64,000 nt of DNA from an uncultured Collinsella sp. (GTDB lineage: Bacteria; Actinomycetota; Coriobacteriia; Coriobacteriales; Coriobacteriaceae): NCBI GenBank assembly GCA_902491345.1, contig CABUHI010000005.1, positions 57,621 to 121,620 on the forward strand, in the 5' to 3' direction. A program made the translations under genes and the position numbers. Numbering within the stretch: position 1 is the stretch's first letter; each line of letters begins with the position of its first letter. Below, in pieces: positions 25,658 to 34,752 of the stretch. Below the pieces are notes generated by a model, which was not told the origin of the DNA, ran no database searches, and saw only the letters and a program-made list of their open reading frames with translations.

Positions 25658-27217
25658 ATGGAAACGTTGATTCTCGCCCTGCTCGCGACTCCTTTGGTGT
25701 TCTCGCTGGTCATGGCGTTTTTGCCCAAGAATACGTCCTATAACGTATTTGCCGGTCTCAACCTGGTCTCCGTCGCAGCTGTACTGGTGCTGTCGATTAT
25801 GACGGCCGGTGACGTCCTTATGAGCGGCGAAACCGCGAGCGCTCTTGGCCTGTGGTTCCACCTCGATTCGCTGGGCGCCATCTTTGTGCTGCTCATCGGC
25901 TTTATCGGTTTTCTTACGGGGCTGTTCTCGCTTCCCTATGTAAAGGCCGATATCGAGGAGGGCTCCATGCCCGCCGAGCGCGCCAAGCAGTACTTTGCGC
26001 TGTTTAGCCTGTTTGTGTTCACCATGCTGCTCGCGTGCCTGTCCAACAACATGATCCTCACGTGGGCCGCCGTGGAGGCAACCACGCTTTCCACCGTGTT
26101 CCTCGTGGGTATCTACAAGAACAAGACGGCCCTCGAGGCTTCTTGGAAGTATGCGATGGTCTGCACCGCCGGCGTGGCCTTTGGCCTGTTCGGTACGCTG
26201 CTGATCTACGCCAACGCCGCCGACGTGATCCCCAACGCCCACGAGGCCGCATTCCTGTCGTGCGTGCTGCCGTATGCCGACCAGTTCGACCCGACGCTCA
26301 TGCGCCTTGCCTTTGCGTTTATCGTGATCGGCTTTGGCACCAAGGCCGGCCTGTTCCCCATGCACACTTGGCTGCCCGATGCCCACTCCCAGGCCCCGAG
26401 CCCTGTCTCGGCCCTGCTCTCGGGCGTGCTGCTTAAGTGCGCCATGCTTGTGATCATGCGCTTCTACGGCTTTACTATCCAGGCCGTGGGCGCCGAGTAT
26501 CCGCAGCTTTTGCTGCTGATCGTCGGCACGCTGTCCATTTTGGTGGCGGCGCTTTCGATGTTTCGCCAGGACGACCTCAAGCGCCGCTTTGCGTACTCGT
26601 CTGTGGAGAACGTGGGCGTTATCGCCCTGTGCCTGGGTATCGGTGGCCCGCTGGGTATCGCCGCAGCCCTGCTTCACTGCGTGTTCCACGGCTTTACCAA
26701 GACGCTTGCCTTCTGCGTGTCCGGCAACATCCAGCACGCCTTTGGCACGCGTAGCCTGGCCAAGATCCAGGGCGTCGTCGAGGTTGCCCCCGCAACCGCC
26801 GCGCTCGCCATCCTGGCGCTGCTCGGTCTTGGTGCCTTCCCGCCCTTTGGCATGTTTATCTCCGAGTTCCTGACTTTTGTCGCCGGTGTTACCGCCGGTC
26901 CCATGTGGCTGGTCGTCGTGGTCGCCCTCGGTCTTACCGTGGCCATCTCCGCGCTCACTCGCATCGCACTCAAGTCGGTATTCGGTCATGCGCCCCAGGG
27001 CATGGGCAAGCATGAGGCCCCGGCGCTCATGCTTATCCCCGAAATCATCCTGGCTGTCATGATCTTGTGGTTTGGCATCGCCACCCCGCTGCCCCTCGTG
27101 CACGGTGTGGAGACCGCGACCGGCATCGTGCTCGAGCAGAGCACCGAGGAACTTCACGCGACGCCGATGTACCGCGCTGTGTTCGGTACCGAGACCGCTC
27201 AGAGCGAGGTGGAGTAA
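25658..27217 (+). CDS. hyfF: Hydrogenase-4 membrane subunit HyfF
   Basis: This is the third antiporter-like subunit, 519 residues, close to E. coli HyfF (526). Motifs include WAAVEATTLSTVFLVGIYKN near residue 130, GTKAGLFPMHTWLPDAHSQA near 227 and SPVSALLSGVLLK. Its GEVE-less C-terminus is hydrophilic. It is spaced by three bases on both sides, consistent with one long polycistronic message. Confidence 0.9.
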   Translation: METLILALLATPLVFSLVMAFLPKNTSYNVFAGLNLVSVAAVLVLSIMTAGDVLMSGETASALGLWFHLDSLGAIFVLLIGFIGFLTGLFSLPYVKADIEEGSMPAERAKQYFALFSLFVFTMLLACLSNNMILTWAAVEATTLSTVFLVGIYKNKTALEASWKYAMVCTAGVAFGLFGTLLIYANAADVIPNAHEAAFLSCVLPYADQFDPTLMRLAFAFIVIGFGTKAGLFPMHTWLPDAHSQAPSPVSALLSGVLLKCAMLVIMRFYGFTIQAVGAEYPQLLLLIVGTLSILVAALSMFRQDDLKRRFAYSSVENVGVIALCLGIGGPLGIAAALLHCVFHGFTKTLAFCVSGNIQHAFGTRSLAKIQGVVEVAPATAALAILALLGLGAFPPFGMFISEFLTFVAGVTAGPMWLVVVVALGLTVAISALTRIALKSVFGHAPQGMGKHEAPALMLIPEIILAVMILWFGIATPLPLVHGVETATGIVLEQSTEELHATPMYRAVFGTETAQSEVE

Positions 27218-27220
27218 CGA

Positions 27221-28993
27221 ATGATTGAAACTGAGAACAAGGTGTATGCCCGCCGCTGCGAGAGCCATGTCGAGGCCCTGCGCCGCGCCGTTCCGGGCTG
27301 CATCGAGAAGGTCGAATGGCAGTGCGAGGACCAGCTGACGATTACCGTCAAGCAGGACAAGCTGCCCGAGGCCGTCCACTACCTGTATTACGAGCGCTAC
27401 GGCTGGATTCCCGTGATCATCGGCAACGATGAGCGCAGCCTGTGCGGCCGCTACGCCGTGTACTACGTCATCTCCATGGAGGGGGAGGACCCCGGCTGGG
27501 TGACCGTGCGCACCGAGGTCGATCCCGCCAAGATGACGTTCCCGTCCGTGACGCCGTTCGTCCCCGCCTGCGTGTGGGGCGAGCGCGAGCTGCGCGATAT
27601 GTTCGGCCTGATTCCCGAGGGCCTGCCCGATCGTCGTCGCCTGGTGCTGCCCGACGATTGGCCCAGCGGCCTGTATCCGCTGCGCAAGGACTCTATGGAC
27701 TACCGCTTCCGTCCCGCTCCCGCGAGCGACATGGAAAACTACGAGTTCTTGGCCGATACCAAGGGCAAGGAGACCACGCTCGTCCCCATGGGCCCGCTGC
27801 ACATTACCTCCGACGAGCCCGGCCACTTCCGTCTGTTTGTCGAGGGCGAGACGATCGTCGACGCCGACTACCGTCTGTTCTACGTGCACCGCGGCATGGA
27901 GAAGGTCGCCGAGACGCGCCTGAACTATGACGCCGTGACGTTCCTCGCCGACCGTATCTGCGGCATCTGCGGCTGCGCCCACTCGGTGGCCTACGCCGAG
28001 GCCGTCGAGCGCGCCCAGGGCATTCATGTCCCGCCGCGCGCCCAGTACATCCGCGCCATCATGCTCGAGGTCGAGCGCCTGCACTCGCACCTGCTCAACA
28101 TTGGCCTGGCGTCGCACTACACGGGCTTCGACTCCGGCTTCCAGCAGTTCTTCCGCGTCCGCGAGAAGTCCATGGACCTGGCAGAGAAGCTCTCCGGTCA
28201 CCGCAAGACCTACGGCCTCAACGTGATCGGCGGCGTGCGTCGCGACATTTTGGCCGAGCAGAAGCTCTCCACGCTCACGACCATCCACCAGCTGCGCTCC
28301 GAGGTTCAGGAACTCGTCGACGTCTTGCTCTCCACGCCCAACTTTATTGAGCGTACGAGCGGTATCGGCATCTTGGACCGCAAGATCGCACGCGACTTCT
28401 CGCCGGTCGGCCCGCTCATGCGTGGCTCGGGCTATGCCCGCGACGTGCGCTTTGACCATCCCTTCGACGGCTACGCCGATCCGGACGTCCAAAAGATGCA
28501 TGCCGCCACGGCAGACACCTGCGATGCCTTCGGCCGTACCGCCGTTCGCATCCAGGAGGTCTACGATTCGATCGACATGATCGAGACCATGCTCGAGAAC
28601 TGCCCGTCGGGCCCCATCCTCACCACGGATTGGGAGTACACCCCGCACAAGTACGCCATCGGCGCCACCGAGGCGCCGCGCGGCGAGGACGTGCACTGGG
28701 CCATGCTCGGCAATAACCAGAAGTGCTACCGCTGGCGCGCCAAGGCGGCCACGTACAGCAACTGGCCGGTCCTGCGCTACATGTTCCGTGGCAACACCGT
28801 GGGCGACGCGGCGCTGATCGTCGGCTCGCTCGACCCGTGCTACTCCTGCACTGACCGCGTGACGGTGACCGATGTCGCCGCCAAGCGCGACCACGTGCTC
28901 GACAAGGAGCAGTTCGAGAACGTCTGGCGCGACAAGTCGCCGCTTGCGGGCGAGGGCACCATGGCCGCTCCGCTCGATGAGGAGGCGCTCTAA
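27221..28993 (+). CDS. hyfG: [NiFe]-hydrogenase-4 large subunit HyfG
   Basis: This catalytic subunit evolves H2. The first 170 residues are a NuoC-like domain (ERELRDMFGLIPEGLPDRRR near 124), and the rest is the NuoD-like hydrogenase domain. The four Ni-Fe cysteines are in RICGICGCAHS near residue 246 and DPCYSCTDR near 538. After the second motif the protein continues for about 50 residues, so a C-terminal peptide should be removed by the endopeptidase encoded at 31078-31581. The 590-residue length matches group 4a hydrogenases. Confidence 0.95.
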   Translation: MIETENKVYARRCESHVEALRRAVPGCIEKVEWQCEDQLTITVKQDKLPEAVHYLYYERYGWIPVIIGNDERSLCGRYAVYYVISMEGEDPGWVTVRTEVDPAKMTFPSVTPFVPACVWGERELRDMFGLIPEGLPDRRRLVLPDDWPSGLYPLRKDSMDYRFRPAPASDMENYEFLADTKGKETTLVPMGPLHITSDEPGHFRLFVEGETIVDADYRLFYVHRGMEKVAETRLNYDAVTFLADRICGICGCAHSVAYAEAVERAQGIHVPPRAQYIRAIMLEVERLHSHLLNIGLASHYTGFDSGFQQFFRVREKSMDLAEKLSGHRKTYGLNVIGGVRRDILAEQKLSTLTTIHQLRSEVQELVDVLLSTPNFIERTSGIGILDRKIARDFSPVGPLMRGSGYARDVRFDHPFDGYADPDVQKMHAATADTCDAFGRTAVRIQEVYDSIDMIETMLENCPSGPILTTDWEYTPHKYAIGATEAPRGEDVHWAMLGNNQKCYRWRAKAATYSNWPVLRYMFRGNTVGDAALIVGSLDPCYSCTDRVTVTDVAAKRDHVLDKEQFENVWRDKSPLAGEGTMAAPLDEEAL

Positions 28994-28994
28994 T

Positions 28995-29711
28995 ATGCTG
29001 AAGCTTTGGAAGGTTAACGCCAAGGCCGGCGACGCGACGGTCAAGTACCCGTTTGCGCCGTTCCCCACCAACAAGGACATGCGCGGCAAGCCCGAGCACA
29101 ATGCCGAGCTCTGCATCGCCTGCGGTGCCTGCGGCGTGGCTTGTCCGGCCGATGCCATTCGCATGGACACCGACCTTGCGGCCGATACCATTACCTGGTC
29201 GATCGACTACGGCCGCTGCATCTTTTGCGGCCGCTGTGAGGAAGCCTGCCCCATGGAGGCCATCAAGCTCACCGAGGAGTTTGAGCTGGCCGTCATGAGC
29301 AAGGACGACCTCACCAGCAAGAGCGTCTACACGCTCGAGCACTGCTCGCGTTGCGGCAAGCCGTTTGCCCCGCACAAGGAGATCGACTACGCTAAACGCC
29401 TGCTGCAAAAGGCCGGCGGCATGGAGGCCGAGCAGGCCGCCCGTACCGTCGGTATGTGCCAGGAGTGCAAGCGCGAGCTCGACGCCCTGCGCGCCGCTTC
29501 GGCCGTAAAGACCGGCAACGCGCACGGCATGTCTGCCAACGAGACGCTTGCGTCCGGTGAGCCCCAGGGCCCCGGCATGGAGTATCTGGGCGGCCACGGC
29601 GTGAACCCGGAGTATATCGACCGCGAGCTCAACCCCGATGCGCCCGAGATTCCCGCCGGTCCGGCGCCGGTCGAGGGCATCATCATGGATTTTGAAACGA
29701 AGGAGGAGTAA
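28995..29711 (+). CDS. hyfH: Hydrogenase-4 NuoI-like ferredoxin subunit HyfH, extended
   Basis: Two standard 4Fe-4S motifs (CIACGACGVACPADA near residue 38 and CIFCGRCEEACPMEA near 75) relay electrons to the small subunit. Two more cysteine pairs follow, CSRCGKPFAPHKE near 116 and CQECKREL near 156, which could bind zinc or another cluster. At 238 residues it is longer than E. coli HyfH (about 180), mostly through a polar C-terminus. ATG 28995 is chosen because it follows the hyfG stop directly and begins the conserved sequence. Confidence 0.9.
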   Translation: MLKLWKVNAKAGDATVKYPFAPFPTNKDMRGKPEHNAELCIACGACGVACPADAIRMDTDLAADTITWSIDYGRCIFCGRCEEACPMEAIKLTEEFELAVMSKDDLTSKSVYTLEHCSRCGKPFAPHKEIDYAKRLLQKAGGMEAEQAARTVGMCQECKRELDALRAASAVKTGNAHGMSANETLASGEPQGPGMEYLGGHGVNPEYIDRELNPDAPEIPAGPAPVEGIIMDFETKEE

Positions 29712-29713
29712 CC

Positions 29714-30496
29714 ATGGCCGAACCCACGCTTTTGCCCGAGCGGCTTCAGTACCGCCCGACCAAGATCGAGCTCGACGAGAGCATCGAGAAGGCCAAGGCG
29801 ACCCTTCTTAAGAAGATCAAGCGCTCGGTGTACGTCTACCGTGTTGACTGCGGCGGCTGCAACGGCTGCGAGATCGAGATCTTCGGTTCCATCACGCCCG
29901 TCTTCGACGTCGAGCGCTTTGGCATCAAGGTCGTGCCCTCGCCCCGTCACGCCGATGTGCTGCTGTACACCGGTGCCGTGACGCGTGCCATGCGCATGCC
30001 GGCCCTGCGCGCCTTTGAGGCCGCACCCGATCCCAAGATCGTGGTGTCCTATGGCGCGTGCGGCTGCACCGGTGGCATCTTCTACGACAACTACTGCGTC
30101 TGGGGCGGCACGGACAAGATTCTGCCGGTCGATGTCTATATCCCCGGCTGCCCGCCCAGCCCCGCGCAGACCGTCTACGGCTTTGCCATGGCACTCGGTC
30201 TGCTGGACCAAAAGCTCCATGCCGAGACCACGGTGGAGGCCGCCGGCGAGCAGGCCGATATCCTGCACCCCGGTGTGCCGTACAAGCTGCGCGTTGCCAT
30301 CGAGCGCGAGGCTCGCGCCATGAGCGGCTACCGTTACGGCCGCGACCTGGCCAACGAGTTTATGGACACGCTCGAGGGCGCGCCCAAGGGCGATATCCGC
30401 GGTGCCATGGCGCTGCTCATCGACAAGCAGGACGATCCGCGCCGCGTCGAGGTGTACTCGGCGTTGCAGGATCTGGTGCTGGCCGGAGGTCGCTAG
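29714..30496 (+). CDS. hyfI: [NiFe]-hydrogenase-4 small subunit HyfI (NuoB-like)
   Basis: The small subunit holds the 4Fe-4S cluster nearest the NiFe site. Cys residues are seen in DCGGCNGCEIEIFGS near residue 47, YGACGCTGG near 115 and PGCPPSPAQT near 146. The 260-residue length fits HyfI/HycG. It follows hyfH by two bases and runs directly into the hycH-type gene (stop TAG 30494-30496, next ATG 30497). Confidence 0.94.
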   Translation: MAEPTLLPERLQYRPTKIELDESIEKAKATLLKKIKRSVYVYRVDCGGCNGCEIEIFGSITPVFDVERFGIKVVPSPRHADVLLYTGAVTRAMRMPALRAFEAAPDPKIVVSYGACGCTGGIFYDNYCVWGGTDKILPVDVYIPGCPPSPAQTVYGFAMALGLLDQKLHAETTVEAAGEQADILHPGVPYKLRVAIEREARAMSGYRYGRDLANEFMDTLEGAPKGDIRGAMALLIDKQDDPRRVEVYSALQDLVLAGGR

Positions 30497-31078
30497 ATGG
30501 AGCTCACGGACCGCTCTGGTTACTTTGCGGGCCCCGGCATGCTCGGCGGCTCCTTTGGCGATGCCTCGCGCGCAAGCGACGAGGCCGCCGAGGGCGTCGC
30601 CGACCCCTGCCTGGGCCATGCGCCCGACCAGGTGGTCTTCTATGAGCTCACGCGTAAGTTTGTGGAGACCGAGGAAGACGTTCCCCAGGAGGCCTGCGAC
30701 GTGCTGTACTACACGCTCGCCGTGGGCCACCACACCGGCGTGCTCGACTGCTTTGAGCCGCGCCTGTCGGTGCCGGTGAGTGTGTTCTATTCGCTCGTCG
30801 ACGCGCTGACGGAGGGGGAGGCCAAGACCAAGTTCGAGGCCATCCGTTCCTTTGGCGAGTGCCAGCTCGACAAGGCGGCGGTGCCGTCGCTACTCGAGGC
30901 CTGCGATGCACTGCTCGACGAGCGCGGTTTTCGCGGTTCTGCCAAGGCCGGCATCTCGGTGTTCGACGACGACTTTGGCCTGCATGCCCAGCAGGTCGCG
31001 TTCTTAATGAAGTTCCGCGATTTGGTGGAGCGCGTGCGCGATGTGTCGGGCGTGTATCTGACGGGAAGGTTGCAGTAA
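30497..31078 (+). CDS. Formate hydrogenlyase maturation protein, HycH/HyfJ type
   Basis: The 193-residue cytoplasmic protein lacks metal motifs. FYELTRKFVETEEDVPQEA near residue 49 and YYTLAVGHHTGVLDCFEP resemble HycH/HyfJ, which help mature the hydrogenase large subunit by an unknown mechanism. It is longer than the E. coli proteins (about 137) by an N-terminal glycine-rich segment. The stop overlaps the next start by one base. Confidence 0.8.
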   Translation: MELTDRSGYFAGPGMLGGSFGDASRASDEAAEGVADPCLGHAPDQVVFYELTRKFVETEEDVPQEACDVLYYTLAVGHHTGVLDCFEPRLSVPVSVFYSLVDALTEGEAKTKFEAIRSFGECQLDKAAVPSLLEACDALLDERGFRGSAKAGISVFDDDFGLHAQQVAFLMKFRDLVERVRDVSGVYLTGRLQ

Positions 31079-31581
31079 TGGGTCACGTTGTGGATGGACG
31101 TGTGAACGGCGCCCCGTTTGCGGGTATCGTGCTCACGGCGGGAAGCGTGCTGCGTGCCGACGACGCCGCCGGCCCCGTGCTCTCCAAAAAGATGGAGGAC
31201 GTGCCTGTCGCCGGTTGGTACACCATCGACGGCGGTCAAACACCCGAGGACGACATCATCGAGGTCAAGCGCGAGTGTCCGCCGCGTTTGGTTTTGGTTG
31301 ATGCCGCCGACATGGCGCTGCCCGTCGGCGCCATCCGCTTGCTCGACAAACGTGATGTGGCCCGCAAGTCGATGTTCACCACGCATTCGCTTCCCTTGTC
31401 GATTCTGATCGAAGAGATTGAGCAATCGTGTGATGATATCGTCTTCGTTGGGATTCAGCCGGGCGACACGGAGTTCTACAACCCTATGTCCCCGGAAGTC
31501 TTTGACGCCGTCGACGCCGTGTACGACGCCGTGGCCGCCAATGACTTTTCCCACTTTGTCCGCTTGGGGCAAGAGCAATAG
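31078..31581 (+). CDS. hycI: Hydrogenase maturation endopeptidase, HycI type
   Basis: HycI trims the C-terminus of the large subunit after nickel insertion. The 167-residue protein has GSVLRADDAAGPVLSKKM near residue 24, which supplies the first metal-binding acidic residue, and VLVDAADMALPVGAI near 77 with the second. FTTHSLPLS near residue 100 supplies a candidate histidine. The start ATG at 31078 uses the last base of the hycH-type stop codon. An open frame extends 200 bases further upstream, but overlaps the previous gene. Confidence 0.85.
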   Translation: MGHVVDGRVNGAPFAGIVLTAGSVLRADDAAGPVLSKKMEDVPVAGWYTIDGGQTPEDDIIEVKRECPPRLVLVDAADMALPVGAIRLLDKRDVARKSMFTTHSLPLSILIEEIEQSCDDIVFVGIQPGDTEFYNPMSPEVFDAVDAVYDAVAANDFSHFVRLGQEQ

Positions 31582-31620
31582 GAGCGCTTGTCCCTGCTGA
31601 TTAGGAAAGAAGTGATTGAC

Positions 31621-32460
31621 ATGGCAGATTCCAAGGCAGAATATCCCGCTCCCGATTGCCTGGCGCCCGCCGCGATCGAGGCCAAGACCGAGGCCGCCGG
31701 CGTGACCAAGGCCAACCTGCCGGTCGCAAAGGCCTTTCTGTTGGCAATGTTCGCCGGCGCGTTCATTGCCTTCGGCGGCCTGTTCTTTACCGTGTTCTTG
31801 AGCGATAGCACGCTGGGCTGGGGCGCTCAGCGTGTCGTGGGCGGCCTGTGCTTTTGCCTGGGCCTGGTGCTCGTGCTGGTGTGCGGCGCCGAGCTGTTCA
31901 CCGGCAACTCGCTTATGGTCTGCGCGCTCAAGAGCAAAAAGATCACCCTGGTCCAGATGCTCAAGGCATGGGTCGTCGTATGGGTTGGTAACTTTGTCGG
32001 TGCCCTGTTCATCGTCTTTTTGGTGTACATGGCCGGCATCTATAAGCTCAACGGCGAGGCGGTCGCCAATTCCATGGTGAGCGTCGCCGCCGGTAAGGTG
32101 ACGATCGACTGGGTGACGATCTTTTTCCGCGGCATCCTGTGCAACATCTTTGTGTGCCTGGCCGTGTGGATCGGTACCGCCGGCAAGACCGTGGTCGATA
32201 AGGTCGTGGGCATTCTGCTGCCCATCGCCGCCTTTGTGGCCTGCGGTTTTGAGCACTGCGTCGCCAACATGTACTTTTTGCCTATGGGCGCCGTGATGCA
32301 TGCATGCGGTTACGGTGCCGACGTCGCCGGCGCTGATGCGCTCAACGCTGCGGGCATTGCGTTTAACCTGTCCGCCGCCACGCTGGGCAACATCGTGGGC
32401 GGCGCGGTTCTGGTCGCGCTCGGCTACTGGTTTATCTACGCCAAGAAGTCCGAGGCGTAA
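31621..32460 (+). CDS. focA: Formate channel FocA / formate-nitrite transporter
   Basis: This is a pentameric membrane channel for formate. The 279-residue protein has about six membrane segments and FNT motifs: AMFAGAFIAFGGLFFTVF near residue 41, GAELFTGNSL near 95 and CGFEHCVANMYFLPMG near 210, whose histidine lies in the pore. ATG 31621 follows GAAAGAAG. Placed at the end of the formate hydrogenlyase cluster, it probably imports or exports formate. Confidence 0.92.
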   Translation: MADSKAEYPAPDCLAPAAIEAKTEAAGVTKANLPVAKAFLLAMFAGAFIAFGGLFFTVFLSDSTLGWGAQRVVGGLCFCLGLVLVLVCGAELFTGNSLMVCALKSKKITLVQMLKAWVVVWVGNFVGALFIVFLVYMAGIYKLNGEAVANSMVSVAAGKVTIDWVTIFFRGILCNIFVCLAVWIGTAGKTVVDKVVGILLPIAAFVACGFEHCVANMYFLPMGAVMHACGYGADVAGADALNAAGIAFNLSAATLGNIVGGAVLVALGYWFIYAKKSEA

Positions 32461-32482
32461 GGTGCCGTCTGTTTGACGTTGG

Positions 32483-32518
32483 GCCTCCCGCGGGGCATTG
32501 CCGTGCGGGAGGCTTTTT
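32483..32518 (+). terminator. Terminator of the formate hydrogenlyase cluster
   Basis: GCCTCCCGC (32483-32491) pairs perfectly with GCGGGAGGC (32505-32513), followed by five T. Confidence 0.88.
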
Positions 32519-32582
32519 GGGTCTGGGGCTCGTTGCCGGGCTTTTGGCCTGTTGTGTTTGGCTTGTGAAAGGGGTAATCGAG

Positions 32583-34700
32583 ATGGCATCTGCTGTTAAG
32601 CGTGACGGTCGCGCCGTGGTGACCACATGCGGGGGATGCTATGCCGATTGCGCCTTTGCGGCACACGTTGAGGACGGTCGCGTGGTGGCCGAGTTGCCGG
32701 TGCCGGGGCATCCGTGCGCGGCGCGTGCCCTCTGCGCCCGCGGGCGGCATCGCTTGGCAATGCCGTTTGATGAGCGCGACCGCATCGTGCACCCCATGCG
32801 TCGGCGAGCTGATGGCTCGGGGTTCGATGCGATTTCGTGGGACGAGGCGTTTGCTCAGATTGCCGATCGTCTTTTGGGGATTGTTGACGAGTGTGGGCCT
32901 CGTGCGCTGGGCATGACGCTCGGCGTGCCCTCGTTCGACCGCTACTGGGCGTATCGCTTTATGCATGCGCTGGGCTCGCCCAACGTGTACGGTGCCGACG
33001 GCGCCTGCGAGGTGAGCCGTCTCACTGGTTGGGAGCATAGCTTGGGCTATAGCCCCGCCTCCGACCTGCCGCATACCGATTGCATTATGTACCTTGGGCG
33101 CTCCATTGTCGATTCGTCGACGATGGGGGCCGTTGATGCGCTTAGCGATGCGCGCCGGCGCGGGGCGAAGATCATCGTGGTTGACCCCCGGCGCAGCGGC
33201 TCGGCCGCGCTTGCCGACCGTTGGCTGCGCGTGCGCCCGGGCTGCGACTTGGCGCTGCTGTTGGGTATCGCCCATGTGTTGATTGCCGAGAATCTGTATG
33301 ACCACGAGTTCGTGACCCGCTATACCACGGGCTTTGACGAGCTGGCGCAGGCGGCTGCTGTCTGGACGCCTGAGTGGGCCGAGTCGATGTGCGACGTGCC
33401 GGCCGCAGAGATTGCCGCCACGGCGCGCGATCTAGCTGCCGCCGCGCCCGCTGCCGTGGTGGATGCGGGCTTTCATGGTGGCATCGGTATCGCGTATGCC
33501 AATAGCACCCAAACCGCGCGTGCTATCTGCTTGGTCGATGTGCTTCTGGGCTGCATCGGACACGCGGGCGGTGCCCTCAACCCACCTACGCCGCTTGTGT
33601 TGGGCGACCTCGATCCCGCACGCTTTGCGACGCCGTCGGTGCCGCGTGGGCCCAAGTTGGGGTCCGAGCGCTATCCAATGGTCGATCCGGTGCGCGGTCT
33701 GTGCACGACCATCGGTCAGTCGATTCTTACCGGGGACCTGCGCGGGCTGATCGTTTACGCCAGCAATCCCGGCGCGGGCTATGGCAATGCGCAGGCTTGG
33801 TTGGGTATTTTGCAGCAGCTCGATTTGCTCGTGACGATTGATATTCGCTGGTCCGAGACAGCGTGTGCTTCTGACTTCGTGCTGCCCGACGTGACGTATC
33901 TGGAGACTGACCGCGGCGTGGGAATGGTGACAGGCGCCAACGATGCGCGCGTGTTCTACCGCAACGCCGTGCTGCCTGTGCAGCATGACGACACACGTCC
34001 CGGTCGGGAGATTTTTGCCGGTCTGGCGCAGGCGTGTGGCGTGGGCGAGTACTTCCAGTTTACGTCTGACGATCTGGCGGCTGCCCAGGTGGCGCCTTTT
34101 GGGATCGATCTGGACGAGCTCAAGGAGCGCGGCTGGGCCGATACGGGCATGGCGCTGCCGACGCGCACGGGTGAGCCGGTGATTCCGCTTGCCGGCGGCA
34201 AGATTGCGCTGGCAAGCGACATATGGGAGCGAGCCGGCATGGGTCGTGTGCCCAACTGGATCGCTCCCATGGTGGAGCCCGGTCCGGGGATGTTTCGCCT
34301 CATTAGCGGCAACCGTCCCTTTGAGTCGCATACCTCGCGAAGGCTTGCGGCCCAAGGTGCCGCCGAGGCCGGATCGGACCTGGATGCCGTGCAGATGAAT
34401 GCCGATGTTGCTGCGCACATGGGCATCGTCGACGGCGAGATCGTCAAACTCGTGAGCGATATGGGCCGCGACCGCGTGCGAGTGGAGACGACGCCGTATC
34501 TGCATCCGGCGTGCATCTTCACCTCGGCCGCTCCCGGCGGGCGTTCGTTTGGCGCCGATGCCGGTGGCGTTCAAGCCTTGGGCGTGGGTCCGCTCGACCA
34601 TACGCCGTTGCGTTGGGACCCGTTGACGGGCGCCGCACTCACCCAGGAAAACGCCGTTCGCGTGGAAAAGATTGTCGCGCGCGAGGATAATGACGAGTAA
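32583..34700 (+). CDS. Molybdopterin (bis-MGD) oxidoreductase, substrate unknown
   Basis: The 705-residue protein belongs to the DMSO reductase family. CGGCYADCAF near residue 15 supplies three cluster cysteines and HPCAARALCARG the fourth. The residue expected to bind molybdenum is probably the cysteine in GADGACEVSRL near 143, so it is not a Sec enzyme. No Tat signal is seen, so it should be cytoplasmic. VDPRRSGSAALADRWLRVRPG and SGNRPFESHTSRR are typical of the family. There is no ferredoxin or membrane partner beside it; selA follows after 52 bases. The start at ATG 32583 has AAAGGGG. Formate, thiosulfate and other substrates are all possible. Confidence 0.82.
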   Translation: MASAVKRDGRAVVTTCGGCYADCAFAAHVEDGRVVAELPVPGHPCAARALCARGRHRLAMPFDERDRIVHPMRRRADGSGFDAISWDEAFAQIADRLLGIVDECGPRALGMTLGVPSFDRYWAYRFMHALGSPNVYGADGACEVSRLTGWEHSLGYSPASDLPHTDCIMYLGRSIVDSSTMGAVDALSDARRRGAKIIVVDPRRSGSAALADRWLRVRPGCDLALLLGIAHVLIAENLYDHEFVTRYTTGFDELAQAAAVWTPEWAESMCDVPAAEIAATARDLAAAAPAAVVDAGFHGGIGIAYANSTQTARAICLVDVLLGCIGHAGGALNPPTPLVLGDLDPARFATPSVPRGPKLGSERYPMVDPVRGLCTTIGQSILTGDLRGLIVYASNPGAGYGNAQAWLGILQQLDLLVTIDIRWSETACASDFVLPDVTYLETDRGVGMVTGANDARVFYRNAVLPVQHDDTRPGREIFAGLAQACGVGEYFQFTSDDLAAAQVAPFGIDLDELKERGWADTGMALPTRTGEPVIPLAGGKIALASDIWERAGMGRVPNWIAPMVEPGPGMFRLISGNRPFESHTSRRLAAQGAAEAGSDLDAVQMNADVAAHMGIVDGEIVKLVSDMGRDRVRVETTPYLHPACIFTSAAPGGRSFGADAGGVQALGVGPLDHTPLRWDPLTGAALTQENAVRVEKIVAREDNDE

Positions 34701-34752
34701 TTGACTCAGCTGATGCATTTGACTGATCCACGTTTCTTTTGAAAGGCTGCAC

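Noticed and set aside
25067..29191. A very long open frame on the minus strand across hyfE-hyfH, and similar ones opposite hyfB and the hydroxylase gene
   Set aside because: These are mirror frames of GC-rich coding sequence. Their products are low-complexity, rich in Gly, His, Arg and Asp, with no family motif, while the plus-strand frames encode clear hydrogenase and hydroxylase subunits.
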